Source: Bacillota bacterium (GTDB taxonomy: Bacteria; Bacillota; Clostridia; Peptostreptococcales; Anaerovoracaceae). From it: a DNA stretch of 64,000 bases. Location of the stretch: assembly GCA_029101005.1 (NCBI GenBank), contig JAQXQE010000017.1, positions 1 through 64,000 on the forward strand, written 5' to 3'. The notes under the pieces were generated by a model. The model was not told the origin of the DNA. It made no database searches and was given only the letters and a program-made list of their open reading frames with translations. The translations under genes and the position numbers were made by a program. Below are positions 43,008 through 51,525 of the stretch, piece by piece (the stretch's first letter is position 1; each line of letters opens with the position of its first letter).

Positions 43008-44909
43008 ATGAAACAGAAGTTAACGGCTAAGCAGCAGAAGTCTCTTCGCGAGATTATTATCGCAGGCGTGCTACTTGCGATTCTTATGGTCGTTGAGCAC
43101 ACTGAGTCTATTCCGCTTTTTAATGAACATTCATGGACTATGCTTCTTGCATGTCTGGTGCCATATCTGCTCGTTGGAAGGGATGTCGTGAGACTCTGTA
43201 TCAAGGGTATTCTCAACAGACAGCTTCTTGATGAGAGATTCCTGATGACAATTGCGACTATCGGTGCTTTTGCAACTGAGGAGTACTGCGAGGCTGTAGC
43301 AGTAATGCTTTTCTACCAGGTGGGAGAGTTCTTCCAGAGCTATGCTGTAGGTAAGTCAAGAGAGTCAATTCAGCAGCTTCTCACTATTGCTCCTGAGTAT
43401 GCGAATGTAATCGCAGAAGACGGAAGTGTTGAGACTGTTGACCCGGACGATGTAGAGATTGGAGATGTACTTCTTGTTAAGCCTGGCGAGAAGATTCCAG
43501 TTGATGGAACTGTAATCGAAGGAAGTGGACTTATCAATACTTCGGCACTGACTGGTGAGTCAATGCCAAGAGAGGTTCAAGTGGGAGATGCAATCATCTC
43601 TGGCTGTGTCAACGGTGAGAGTCTTCTCAAGGTGAGAGCTGATAAGCTCTACGATGATTCAACTGTAGCACAGATTCTCGAGCTCGTTGAAAACGCGGCA
43701 ACTAAGAAGTCTAAGACTGAGTCATTTATCACTAGATTCGCGAGATATTACACACCAATCGTTGTAGCTGGTGCAGCTATTCTCGCATTCATACCACCGA
43801 TCTTCTTTGGTGAATTTACAAAGTGGATGCTCAGAGCATGCACATTCCTCGTAATCTCATGCCCATGTGCACTCGTTATCTCGGTTCCGCTTGCTTTCTT
43901 CGGAGGTATTGGAGCGGCTTCGAAAGCAGGTGTGCTTGTAAAGGGTTCGAACTATCTTGAGATGATGGCTAATCTTGATACCATCGTATCTGACAAGACT
44001 GGAACTCTTACTCAGGGAAAGTTCAAGGTAAGTGCTGTTAATCCAGCTGCTGATTTCGACAAGGATTCCCTTATGAGGTATGCTGCAGCAGTTGAGCAGA
44101 CTTCAACTCATCCTATTGCTGTATCAATCTGTGAGGCATATAAGGATGAGATTGATCCAACAGCTCTTGCAGCTGTTGAGAACCTTGCAGGCAGAGGTAT
44201 TACTGCTAATTTCGAGGGTAGAAAGCTTGCTGTCGGCAATATGAAGCTTATGAATGAGCTTGGTGTTGCAGTGGCAGAAGATGCTGTTATCAGAAGTGGA
44301 ACCTGTGTATATATTGCAGTTGACGGTGTTTACGTTGGAAGCATTGAGGTAGCTGATGCTCCTAAGAGCGAGGCGGTAAGGGCAATCACTGATATCAGAG
44401 CTGAGCATGTTAAGAATATTGTGATGCTGACTGGTGATGCTGAGGATACAGCTAAGAAGGTTGCTGCTGAGCTCGGAATCACTGAGTACAGAGCGGAGCT
44501 TCTTCCACAGGATAAAGTATCGGTTGTTGAAGAACTTCTCGAGAAGGTGGGAGTTGCCGGCAAAGGCAAACTTGCTTTTATCGGTGACGGAATCAACGAT
44601 GCGCCTGTGCTCACTAGAGCGGATGTAGGCATTGCTATGGGATCTCTCGGATCTGATGCGGCTATCGAGGCGGCTGATATCGTTATTATGGATGACAATC
44701 TTGAGAGAATTCCAACTATCATCAGAATCGCCAGAAAGACTATCGGAATCTCTAAGGCGAATATCGCTTTCGCACTCGCTGTTAAGATTGCCTGTCTCGT
44801 ACTTGGTGCTGCGGGCATCGTAGGAATGTGGGGCGCTGTATTTGCGGACGTTGGAGTTGCTTTCATCTGCATACTGAATTCGATGAGAACCCTTGCAAAA
44901 AACGCTTAA
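43008..44909 (+). CDS. Zinc/cadmium-exporting P1B-type ATPase
   Basis: 633 aa. Pumps divalent metal out of the cell using ATP. Membrane segments precede and follow the core; metal site Cys285-Pro286-Cys287 in ISCPCAL, actuator TGES (near residue 186), phosphorylation site Asp329 in DKTGT, the P1B His-Pro pair in SSTHPIA-like QTSTHPIAV (near 369), and GDGINDAPVL near 528. CPC together with the SmtB-type sensor points to Zn2+/Cd2+ (ZntA/CadA, P1B-2) rather than copper. It has no N-terminal HMA domain; that is encoded by the previous gene. Confidence 0.93.
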   Translation: MKQKLTAKQQKSLREIIIAGVLLAILMVVEHTESIPLFNEHSWTMLLACLVPYLLVGRDVVRLCIKGILNRQLLDERFLMTIATIGAFATEEYCEAVAVMLFYQVGEFFQSYAVGKSRESIQQLLTIAPEYANVIAEDGSVETVDPDDVEIGDVLLVKPGEKIPVDGTVIEGSGLINTSALTGESMPREVQVGDAIISGCVNGESLLKVRADKLYDDSTVAQILELVENAATKKSKTESFITRFARYYTPIVVAGAAILAFIPPIFFGEFTKWMLRACTFLVISCPCALVISVPLAFFGGIGAASKAGVLVKGSNYLEMMANLDTIVSDKTGTLTQGKFKVSAVNPAADFDKDSLMRYAAAVEQTSTHPIAVSICEAYKDEIDPTALAAVENLAGRGITANFEGRKLAVGNMKLMNELGVAVAEDAVIRSGTCVYIAVDGVYVGSIEVADAPKSEAVRAITDIRAEHVKNIVMLTGDAEDTAKKVAAELGITEYRAELLPQDKVSVVEELLEKVGVAGKGKLAFIGDGINDAPVLTRADVGIAMGSLGSDAAIEAADIVIMDDNLERIPTIIRIARKTIGISKANIAFALAVKIACLVLGAAGIVGMWGAVFADVGVAFICILNSMRTLAKNA

Positions 44910-44936
44910 ATATAGGCATATCAAGGGATTTGGGGC

Positions 44937-44965
44937 TTGAATTCAAGTGAATATGGTGCTATTAT
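44937..44965 (+). promoter_or_regulatory. Promoter of the rimP-nusA-infB operon
   Basis: -35 TTGAAT (44937-44942), 17-base spacer, -10 TATTAT (44960-44965); start of transcription near 44972, giving a leader of about 68 bases before rimP. Confidence 0.6.
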
Positions 44966-44987
44966 TATTACATACGTTAAAGCAAGG

Positions 44988-45010
44988 AAGAGTGGGGAAA
45001 CCCACTCTTT
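44988..45010 (+). terminator. Leader hairpin upstream of rimP (terminator or attenuator)
   Basis: AAGAGTGGG, GAAA loop, CCCACTCTT then T; 9-bp stem with a short, broken T tract. It lies downstream of the rimP promoter, so besides ending zntA it would sit in the rimP leader and could control entry into the operon, which encodes NusA. Confidence 0.65.
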
Positions 45011-45039
45011 CACTTATGTTCGGACAAATTGGAGGCAAG

Positions 45040-45516
45040 ATGGCAAAAGTAGATGTCTGTGCAAGAGTAAGCGCAATGCTTGAGGATTTCCTCACTGAGA
45101 AGGAACTCGAGATCTATCTGATTCAGTATAAGAAGGAAGGTCCAGACTGGAAACTCAAGGTTTTCCTTGATAAGACAGAGGGCGCTGAATCTGAGTATGT
45201 GAATATCGAAGAGTGTGAGGTAGTTACAAGATATCTCAATGAGAAGCTTGATGAGGAAGATTTCATCGATAAGCGCTATACCCTGGAAGTATCGTCTCCA
45301 GGTCTCGACAGAGAACTTATCAAGGACAACCACTTCACAAGATACGCTGGTAAGCTTGTAGAGGTGAAGCTGTACGAGGCAATTAACGGCAATAAATTTC
45401 TTGAGGGAGAGCTCGTTGGTAAGAACGAGGGCATCGTTACAGTTAAGGTGAATGATGCTGATATTGAGATCCCTGAGAAGAAGATTTCTAAGATAAATCT
45501 AGCAGTAGTTTTCTAA
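45040..45516 (+). CDS. rimP: Ribosome maturation factor RimP
   Basis: 158 aa. Acts in late assembly of the 30S subunit. Conserved N-terminal region with EIYLIQYKKEGPDWKLKVFLD, the motif YTLEVSSPGLDREL (near residue 83) and a C-terminal SH3-like domain. The frame reaches back to 44947, but ATG 45040 follows GGAGG and the upstream part includes the leader hairpin. First gene of rimP-nusA-ylxR-infB. Confidence 0.94.
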   Translation: MAKVDVCARVSAMLEDFLTEKELEIYLIQYKKEGPDWKLKVFLDKTEGAESEYVNIEECEVVTRYLNEKLDEEDFIDKRYTLEVSSPGLDRELIKDNHFTRYAGKLVEVKLYEAINGNKFLEGELVGKNEGIVTVKVNDADIEIPEKKISKINLAVVF

Positions 45517-45526
45517 GGAGGAAGAA

Positions 45527-46639
45527 ATGAACAAGGAATTTCTTGATGCACTATCAGATCTCGAACGTGAGAAGAATATTTCAAGAGAAGAGATTATCAC
45601 TGCTATTGAGGATGCAGTAGAGAACGCATATAAGAAGAATTACGGAGCATCAAATGTCAGAGTAATCGTTGACAGAGAGACTGGCGAGGTAATGGTTCTT
45701 ATGGGCAAGGAGGTCGTTGAGGAAGTATTCGACGACATGACAGAGGTTTCACTCGAAGAGGCACTCTCATACGACGATAGATATGAGATTGGTGACATCA
45801 TCGAGTATCAGGTAGACCCTAAAGACTTCGGAAGAATTGCAGCACAGGGCGCTAAGCAGGTTGTAGTTCAGAAGATTAGAGAGGCTGAGAGAGCTAACTC
45901 ATATAACGAGTATATCGACAAGAAAGGTCAGATCATCTCAGGTAAGGTTGAGAGAATCAACAACGGAACAATGCTTGTTTCATTCGGTAACACTGAAGGA
46001 ATCATCCCTGCTTCAGAGCAGGTTAAGGGTGAGAGCTTCAAGCTTGGAGACAGAATCAAGGTATACGTAATGGATGTTAAGAAGGAGAACAAGGGACCTC
46101 AGGTATTCCTCTCAAGATCACATCCAGGCCTTGTAAGGGGGCTCTTCGAGCTTGAGATTCCAGAGATTGCTGATGGAACAGTTGAGATTAAGGGTATTGC
46201 AAGAGAGGCAGGATCAAGAACAAAGATCGCTGTATACTCACACGATGAGAATGTAGATTCTGTAGGTGCTTGCGTTGGTAACAGAGGCGCAAGAGTACAG
46301 GCAATCGCTGATGAGCTCTTCGGAGAGAAGATCGATATCATCGTATGGGACGAGGATCCAGCAGTACTTGTAAGCAATGTACTAAGACCAGCAGTTGTTG
46401 AGGGCGTATATGTTAACGAGGACGAGAAGATGGCTACAGCCGTTGTTCCTGAGCAGCAGCTCTCACTCGCTATTGGTAGAGAGGGACAGAATGTAAGACT
46501 CGCAGCAAGAGTAAGCGGATGGAAGATTGACATCAAGAGCAAGGCTCAGCTCGAGCAGAGCGGTTTCAACTTCGATGAGTATCTTGACGAGGGAGAGATT
46601 GCTGATGAGTTCGAAGACACAGAGAACGCCGATGCGTAA
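45527..46639 (+). CDS. nusA: Transcription termination/antitermination factor NusA
   Basis: 370 aa, the short Firmicutes form. N-terminal RNA-polymerase-binding domain (about residues 1-130), S1 domain (about 133-200, with GQIISGKVERINNGTMLVSFG), two KH domains (about 230-345, with GACVGNRGARVQAIADELFGEKIDI and GREGQNVRLAARVSGWKIDI) and an acidic tail. Affects pausing and intrinsic termination, including leader hairpins. AAGGAGG site; ylxR starts inside its last codons. Confidence 0.97.
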   Translation: MNKEFLDALSDLEREKNISREEIITAIEDAVENAYKKNYGASNVRVIVDRETGEVMVLMGKEVVEEVFDDMTEVSLEEALSYDDRYEIGDIIEYQVDPKDFGRIAAQGAKQVVVQKIREAERANSYNEYIDKKGQIISGKVERINNGTMLVSFGNTEGIIPASEQVKGESFKLGDRIKVYVMDVKKENKGPQVFLSRSHPGLVRGLFELEIPEIADGTVEIKGIAREAGSRTKIAVYSHDENVDSVGACVGNRGARVQAIADELFGEKIDIIVWDEDPAVLVSNVLRPAVVEGVYVNEDEKMATAVVPEQQLSLAIGREGQNVRLAARVSGWKIDIKSKAQLEQSGFNFDEYLDEGEIADEFEDTENADA

Positions 46640-46904
46640 ATGCGTCTCATGCATGATGTCATATCCGCAGAATCAGCTCATAAGACTGACACGCAAGGGA
46701 GATGAGATTATCATCGACCACAACGGCAGGAGTGAAGGACGCGGAATGTACATGTGCAGAAACGCTGAGTGCATCGATAATATGATCAAAAGAAAAGCAT
46801 TCAATCGTGCGTGCAGATGCAATCTCAATCAGGAAATGCTCGCAGCACTGCATGATGAACTGCTTACGGTATTGAAGGAGGGTACAAATGTCAAAGAAAG
46901 TTAG
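46632..46904 (+). CDS. ylxR: YlxR-family (DUF448) RNA/nucleoid-binding protein
   Basis: 90 aa. RKCVSCMMSYPQNQLIRLTRKGD, GRSEGRGMYMC and the following Cys residues match the YlxR fold, found between nusA and infB in Firmicutes and reported to bind RNA or act as a nucleoid-associated regulator. ATG 46632 overlaps the nusA end by 8 bases; the longer frame to 46527 only repeats nusA sequence in another register and is rejected. The L7Ae-like ylxQ, common next to it in Bacillus, is absent: infB starts within its last codons. Confidence 0.9.
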   Translation: MRKCVSCMMSYPQNQLIRLTRKGDEIIIDHNGRSEGRGMYMCRNAECIDNMIKRKAFNRACRCNLNQEMLAALHDELLTVLKEGTNVKES

Positions 46905-49653
46905 TGAACTTACAAAGGAACTTGGCATTTCCTATCAGGAGTTAAAAGAATACGCAGACAAGCTCGGCATTGCAGTAAGCAGCCAGCGTGGAAGCGTTGA
47001 TGACAAGGACCTTGGAAGACTTGTCAGCACAATAGAGATGATGAAGGGAAAGACAAGCTCAAATGGTGGTAATGCGAACAGACCTAAGATTAAGGCTGTT
47101 CCAATTATCAATAGGGATATGCCTAAGAAGGCACCTGTTGGTAAGCCAGTAATTCCTACTGATTTCGAGAATAGACCTCACAAGGCTGAGCCAGAGGCAG
47201 AGAAGCCTGCAGTTGAGGAGACAGCAGCTCCAGTTGAAGCAGAGGTAAAGGCAGAGCCAGTTAAGGCTGAGCCAACTCCTGCTCCAGAGAAGACTGAGGC
47301 AGCAGCTAAGGAGGAGCCTAAGGCAGAGTCAAAGCCTGAGGTAAAGCCAGAGCCTGTTAAGGAAGAGAAAAAGGAAGAGGAGGAGTATGTTAATGCTCCT
47401 AACAAGCCTATGCGCTTCAAGAAGATCGTTGACGCCAACGAGGTAAAGAAGGAAGAGCAGAGAAGAAAGGCTGAGCAGCAGCGCAAGAGCGAGGAGTCAA
47501 AGTCAGAGAAGAGTGGTAACAGAGATCGCAGAAACAACGACAAGAAGGACAATCGCGGCGACAGAAACAAGAATGACAGAAACGGCAAGGATCGTTTCAA
47601 CAAGAACGATAAAGACGGAGATAATAAGGGTTCACGTCCAGCTCAGAGAAAGCCTTCTGGCGGCGGCGAGGCTGCTGCAACTCCAACAGGAGACAAGAAG
47701 TCAAAGGGCAAGAGCAAGAAGTTCTTCGATAACAGAGATAAGGACAAGCAGAGCAGATCTGATAGAAAAGAAGACGGAAACGGAATGCGTAACAACAGAA
47801 ACGCAAACTTCGATGAGAGAAGTCTCGAGAAGCAGACCCGTCATAAGAGAAAGAACAAGCCAAAGGATGAGCCAGAAGTCTCAATCGAGGAGCTGCTTCC
47901 AGAGGGTTCAATCGCTGTAACAGTTCCAATCACTGTCGGTGGTCTTGCTGAGCTCGCTGAGATCTCAGTTTCAAGAATCATTATGGCGCTCATGCAGATG
48001 GGAATCATGGCAACAATAAACCAGACTCTCGACAAAGACGCAGTAGAGATGCTCGCAGTAGACCTCGGCGTTGAGCTTGTTGTAACTGAGGAAGAGGAGG
48101 AAGTTGTTGAGGAAGGAATCGACAACCACGAGGATAATGAGAAGGATCTCAAGCCTCGTCCACCAATTATCACAGTTATGGGTCACGTTGACCACGGTAA
48201 AACATCGCTGCTCGACGCTATCAGAAAGACAAACGTTACAGCTGGCGAGTCAGGTGGTATTACACAGCACATCGGTGCTTCAGAGGTAATGATCAATGGC
48301 CAGAGAATCGTATTCCTCGATACCCCAGGTCACGAGGCTTTCACAACAATGAGAGCTAGAGGAGCTCAGGTTACAGATATCGCTGTACTCGTAGTTGCTG
48401 CAGACGACGGAGTAATGCCACAGACAATCGAGTCAATCAGCCACGCTAAGGCTGCTGGCGTTCCTATCATCGTAGCAATCAACAAGATTGATAAGCCAGG
48501 TGCTAACCCAGATAGAGTTAAGCAGGAGCTCACAGAGCACGGCATCCTCGTAGAGGATTGGGGTGGAGACGTAATCAGTGTTCCAGTATCAGCTAAGAAG
48601 GGAGAGGGAATCACAGACCTTCTTGAGATGATCCTTCTCCAGGCTGAGGTACTCGAGCTCAGAGCAAACCCTGATAGACTTGCTAACGGTACAGTAATCG
48701 AGGCAAGACTTGATAAGGCAAAGGGTCCTATCGCTACACTTCTCGTTACAAACGGAACAATCAAGACTGGCCAGAGCGTAGTAGCTGGTACATGCTCAGG
48801 TAAGATCCGTGTAATGACTAACTTCAAGGGAGATGAGATCAGAAAGGCTGGTCCTGCAACTGCTGTTGAGATTCTCGGTCTTGGTGATGTACCAATGGCT
48901 GGAGACCAGTTCAACATCGTTAAGGACGATAAGACAGCTAGAGAGATCGCTTCTGCAAGAAGAGAGAAGCTGAGAGAGGACGTACTTGCTAAGAACGCAA
49001 GCACAACACTTGAGAAGCTCTTCTCACAGATTCAGGAGGGAGAGGCTAAGGAGCTCAACCTCATCGTTAAGGCTGACGTACAGGGTTCAGTCGGTGCTAT
49101 CATCTCATCACTCGAGAAGCTCGATACACCAGAGGTTAAGGTAAGAGTTATCCACTCAGGTGTTGGTACAGTTAACGAGTCTGACGTAACTCTTGCTGAA
49201 ACATCAAATGCTATCATTATCGGATTCAACGTAAGACCTACAACAGCTGTTATGAACCAGGCTTCAAGCGCTGAGGTAGAGGTAAGACTCTACAGAGTAA
49301 TCTACGATATCATCGATGATATCCAGGCTGCTATGAAGGGTATGCTCGATCCTGAGTTCAAGGAAGAGGTTCTCGGAATGGCTGAGGTTAGAGATACATT
49401 CAAGGTACCTAACGTTGGTATCGTTGCCGGTGCATACGTTAAGGAAGGAATCGTTAAGAGAAATGAGCAGATTCGTCTTGTAAGAGATGGTATCGTTATC
49501 CACGAGGGTATGATCTCATCACTCAGAAGATTCAAGGACGATGCCAAGGAAGTAAACGCAGGTTACGAGTGCGGAATCGGTATCGAGAAGTACAACGATA
49601 TCAAGCCAGGTGATGTAATTGAGTGCTTCACAATGGTAGAGATCGAGAGATAA
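46888..49653 (+). CDS. infB: Translation initiation factor IF-2
   Basis: 921 aa. GTPase that brings initiator tRNA to the ribosome. N-terminal IF2-N helices (about 1-55), a long low-complexity linker (about 60-330) first rich in Pro/Ala/Glu/Lys (EAKPEPVK-like repeats) and then in Arg/Lys/Asn/Asp, a second IF2-N part, and the G domain with GHVDHGKTS (near residue 432), DTPGHEAF and NKID. Domains II, III and IV complete the C-terminus. The linker is longer and more charged than in Bacillus (716 aa). Overlaps ylxR by 17 bases. Confidence 0.97.
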   Translation: MSKKVSELTKELGISYQELKEYADKLGIAVSSQRGSVDDKDLGRLVSTIEMMKGKTSSNGGNANRPKIKAVPIINRDMPKKAPVGKPVIPTDFENRPHKAEPEAEKPAVEETAAPVEAEVKAEPVKAEPTPAPEKTEAAAKEEPKAESKPEVKPEPVKEEKKEEEEYVNAPNKPMRFKKIVDANEVKKEEQRRKAEQQRKSEESKSEKSGNRDRRNNDKKDNRGDRNKNDRNGKDRFNKNDKDGDNKGSRPAQRKPSGGGEAAATPTGDKKSKGKSKKFFDNRDKDKQSRSDRKEDGNGMRNNRNANFDERSLEKQTRHKRKNKPKDEPEVSIEELLPEGSIAVTVPITVGGLAELAEISVSRIIMALMQMGIMATINQTLDKDAVEMLAVDLGVELVVTEEEEEVVEEGIDNHEDNEKDLKPRPPIITVMGHVDHGKTSLLDAIRKTNVTAGESGGITQHIGASEVMINGQRIVFLDTPGHEAFTTMRARGAQVTDIAVLVVAADDGVMPQTIESISHAKAAGVPIIVAINKIDKPGANPDRVKQELTEHGILVEDWGGDVISVPVSAKKGEGITDLLEMILLQAEVLELRANPDRLANGTVIEARLDKAKGPIATLLVTNGTIKTGQSVVAGTCSGKIRVMTNFKGDEIRKAGPATAVEILGLGDVPMAGDQFNIVKDDKTAREIASARREKLREDVLAKNASTTLEKLFSQIQEGEAKELNLIVKADVQGSVGAIISSLEKLDTPEVKVRVIHSGVGTVNESDVTLAETSNAIIIGFNVRPTTAVMNQASSAEVEVRLYRVIYDIIDDIQAAMKGMLDPEFKEEVLGMAEVRDTFKVPNVGIVAGAYVKEGIVKRNEQIRLVRDGIVIHEGMISSLRRFKDDAKEVNAGYECGIGIEKYNDIKPGDVIECFTMVEIER

Positions 49654-49674
49654 TCTACAACATATGCATATAAG

Positions 49675-49710
49675 AGCGGGCGCGTAAGCGTCCGCTTCAT
49701 TCTTTTAAAA
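49675..49710 (+). terminator. Terminator of the rimP-infB operon
   Basis: AGCGGGCGC (49675-49683), GTAA loop, GCGTCCGCT (49688-49696) with one G-U pair, followed by TCATTCTTTT. Confidence 0.8.
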
Positions 49711-49717
49711 TAATTCG

Positions 49718-49745
49718 TTGTCATGCCGTAATTGTTTGTTATAAT
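49718..49745 (+). promoter_or_regulatory. Promoter of the cytidylate-kinase-like gene
   Basis: -35 TTGTCA (49718-49723), 16-base spacer, -10 TATAAT (49740-49745). Confidence 0.7.
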
Positions 49746-49777
49746 GTACATGATTATATCGGATGGGAGGACAGATG

Positions 49778-50404
49778 ATGAATACAGTAATATGCATCAA
49801 TAGAAAAAAAGGAACTGGTGGAGCAAGAATTGGAAAGCTTGTTGCAAATCAGCTTGGTATCGCATTCTTCGGTAAGAATCTTGCAGAGATGGCAATCGAG
49901 TATGGTGGACTCGACCATACAAAGTACGAGCCAATGCTCAAGAAGTATGAAGAGACAGCGCCTAACAAGTTCACATATTCACTCCTCGATATCGGTAACT
50001 CACATGTTACAAAGATGGCTCCGGCAGAGGACATCATCTACGATCTCGAGAAGGAAGTAATCATTAAGGAGGCTAAGGAGAAGAACTGCGTTGTTATTGG
50101 AAGATGCGGCGGAGATATCCTTGCTGATGCTGATGTAAGAGTAATCAGAGTATTCCTTACAGCTTCAGATGATTACAGAGTTAAGTACATCTTCGATCAC
50201 AGTGGCGAAGAGGTAACTGAGAAGGAAGCACGCAAGAAGATGGAGCACGACGATAAGCAGCGTGCACAGTTCTTCAAGAACTACACAGGCAAGGAGTGGG
50301 AAGATCCTGCTTCATACGATATCGTAGTTAACGTAGAGAACCTCGGAGTAGAAGAGACAGTAAGACTGCTCTGCGGAATCTTCCACAACGAATACGAGAA
50401 ATAA
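49778..50404 (+). CDS. Cytidylate-kinase-like family protein
   Basis: 208 aa, of the Cytidylate_kin-like family (distinct from Cmk at 19425). The P-loop reads INRKKGTGGARIGKLVANQLG (near residue 6), where family members commonly show a GSGG core; CVVIGRCGGDILAD and RKKMEHDDKQRAQFFKNYTGKEW are also family traits. It is likely a nucleotide kinase, but its true substrate is unknown. Two in-frame ATGs follow GGGAGG; 49778 has the better spacing (7 bases), while 49763 lies inside the ribosome binding site. Single-gene unit with its own promoter and terminator. Confidence 0.82.
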   Translation: MNTVICINRKKGTGGARIGKLVANQLGIAFFGKNLAEMAIEYGGLDHTKYEPMLKKYEETAPNKFTYSLLDIGNSHVTKMAPAEDIIYDLEKEVIIKEAKEKNCVVIGRCGGDILADADVRVIRVFLTASDDYRVKYIFDHSGEEVTEKEARKKMEHDDKQRAQFFKNYTGKEWEDPASYDIVVNVENLGVEETVRLLCGIFHNEYEK

Positions 50405-50414
50405 TAAACAAAGA

Positions 50415-50436
50415 GACCGCGAAAGCGGTTCTTTTT
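50415..50436. terminator. Bidirectional terminator between convergent genes
   Basis: GACCGC, GAAA loop, GCGGTT then CTTTTT on the plus side; the minus side has TCTTTGTTT. Serves the kinase-like gene and the cysteine-rich gene. Confidence 0.8.
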
Positions 50437-50443
50437 GTGCAAA

Positions 50444-51025
50444 TTATTCTTTGTAAACTATGATGATCTCTTCACCGTCGTTGATTCGGTTCTCCGCATC
50501 AAGCCATATTAGGTCGGCAATCTTAGGCTCTCGCATCAGGCTGTTCCATGCCTTGTAAGTTGCTTTGATAAAATCCTCTTGGAGAGGGTATTTCTCTCTC
50601 TCAACTATCAGCGGACAGCTGTATGGTAAGTCGTTAGTGTCGTATATAAGACACAGTTTGCCGTCGAAATCGATGTGAGGCTGAAGAGGGAATGTCCTGC
50701 ACTGCATAGGTCGTAAAGCTCTGTCGCAGTGGCAGTTTGCCTTACAGTATAGGAAATAGAAAGTGCCATGCCAAGAATCTGGAAACTCATAGTCTTCAGC
50801 TTTAGAAGATGACCAGCCGAGCCATTCTTCGTTACGGAAGTAGACCTTGTCTTCTCCAGGAAGAAGGAAGATTCCCATATCTTCATCAGGGTCGTTGGCG
50901 ATGCTTGAGGCACATGAACAGCAGGCAGCTTCACAGAGCTCCCCGCAATCGTAATCTACAGGCGAGACCTCATCGAGCATCTTGTAGATATCTAGATATT
51001 CTTGTCTTGTAATTATGCTTTTCAT
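50444..51025 (-). CDS. Cysteine-rich protein, YkgJ-like metal-cluster family
   Basis: 193 aa with many cysteines in clusters: CGELCEAACCSC (about residues 27-38), CKANCHC (about 93-99), MQCRTFP near 107 and a later SCPL. The RxxQCRTFPLQP arrangement resembles the YkgJ/zinc-or-iron-chelating family of putative Fe-S or zinc proteins. No function is established and no partner is adjacent. It is transcribed alone, divergently from rbfA. ATG start; ribosome binding site weak. Confidence 0.65.
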   Translation of the reverse strand: MKSIITRQEYLDIYKMLDEVSPVDYDCGELCEAACCSCASSIANDPDEDMGIFLLPGEDKVYFRNEEWLGWSSSKAEDYEFPDSWHGTFYFLYCKANCHCDRALRPMQCRTFPLQPHIDFDGKLCLIYDTNDLPYSCPLIVEREKYPLQEDFIKATYKAWNSLMREPKIADLIWLDAENRINDGEEIIIVYKE

Positions 51026-51064
51026 GTATACAATTGTAACCTCAGATGAGCATCATTCATATTA

Positions 51065-51094
51065 TTGAATTACTCGCGCGTTATAAGGTATAAT
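51065..51094 (+). promoter_or_regulatory. Promoter of the rbfA operon
   Basis: -35 TTGAAT (51065-51070), 18-base spacer, -10 TATAAT (51089-51094), 28 bases before rbfA. Confidence 0.65.
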
Positions 51095-51121
51095 ATAGGA
51101 CTAGTTTGGAGGTAGAACATT

Positions 51122-51517
51122 ATGGCAAGACACAGACAAGGAAGATTAGGCGAAGAAATTAAGAAGAGCATCAGCTCAATGCTTATCAACGGCATCAAAG
51201 ATCCAAGACTCGCTAACAGAATCATCACAGTAAGCGGCGTTGATGTAACTAACGACGGCAGCTTCGCATATGTTTATGTTACACCTCTGGTTCTTGGCAA
51301 CGAGGATAAGGATGAGGTTTGCAAGGAAGTACTCGCAGGCTTCAACAAGGCTAAGGGTCTCCTCAGAAACAAGGTAGCTTCAGATATCAAACTCAGACAT
51401 ACACCTGAGCTCATCTTCAGAATAGATTCATCAATGGATTACGGCAGACATATAGACTCAATTCTCAAGGATATCAAAGCTAACACACCAGAGCGTTCAG
51501 AAGAAGAGGAGCAGTAG
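51122..51517 (+). CDS. rbfA: Ribosome-binding factor A
   Basis: 131 aa. KH-like factor for 30S maturation, acting on the 16S 5' end. LGEEIKKSISSMLINGIKDPRL near the N-terminus and LRNKVASDIKLRHTPELIFRID near residue 78 are family marks. GGAGG site. First gene of rbfA-nrnA-truB-ribF, all within 9 bases of each other or overlapping. Confidence 0.95.
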   Translation: MARHRQGRLGEEIKKSISSMLINGIKDPRLANRIITVSGVDVTNDGSFAYVYVTPLVLGNEDKDEVCKEVLAGFNKAKGLLRNKVASDIKLRHTPELIFRIDSSMDYGRHIDSILKDIKANTPERSEEEEQ

Positions 51518-51525
51518 ACCTTATT

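Noticed and set aside
44124..44924. 266-codon minus-strand frame opposite the zinc ATPase
   Set aside because: Serine-rich shadow of the ATPase codons; no ribosome binding site and no domain.
44947..45039. Longer RimP N-terminus
   Set aside because: The region contains the promoter -10 and a leader hairpin; ATG 45040 follows GGAGG.
46527..46631. Longer YlxR N-terminus
   Set aside because: The extension is nusA sequence in a different frame, with no start signal; ATG 46632 gives the conserved RKCVSC N-terminus.
47178..47603. Ser/Leu/Phe-rich minus-strand frame of 141 codons
   Set aside because: It is the complement of the low-complexity IF-2 linker; composition is a mirror of Lys/Glu/Ala codons and it has no ribosome binding site.
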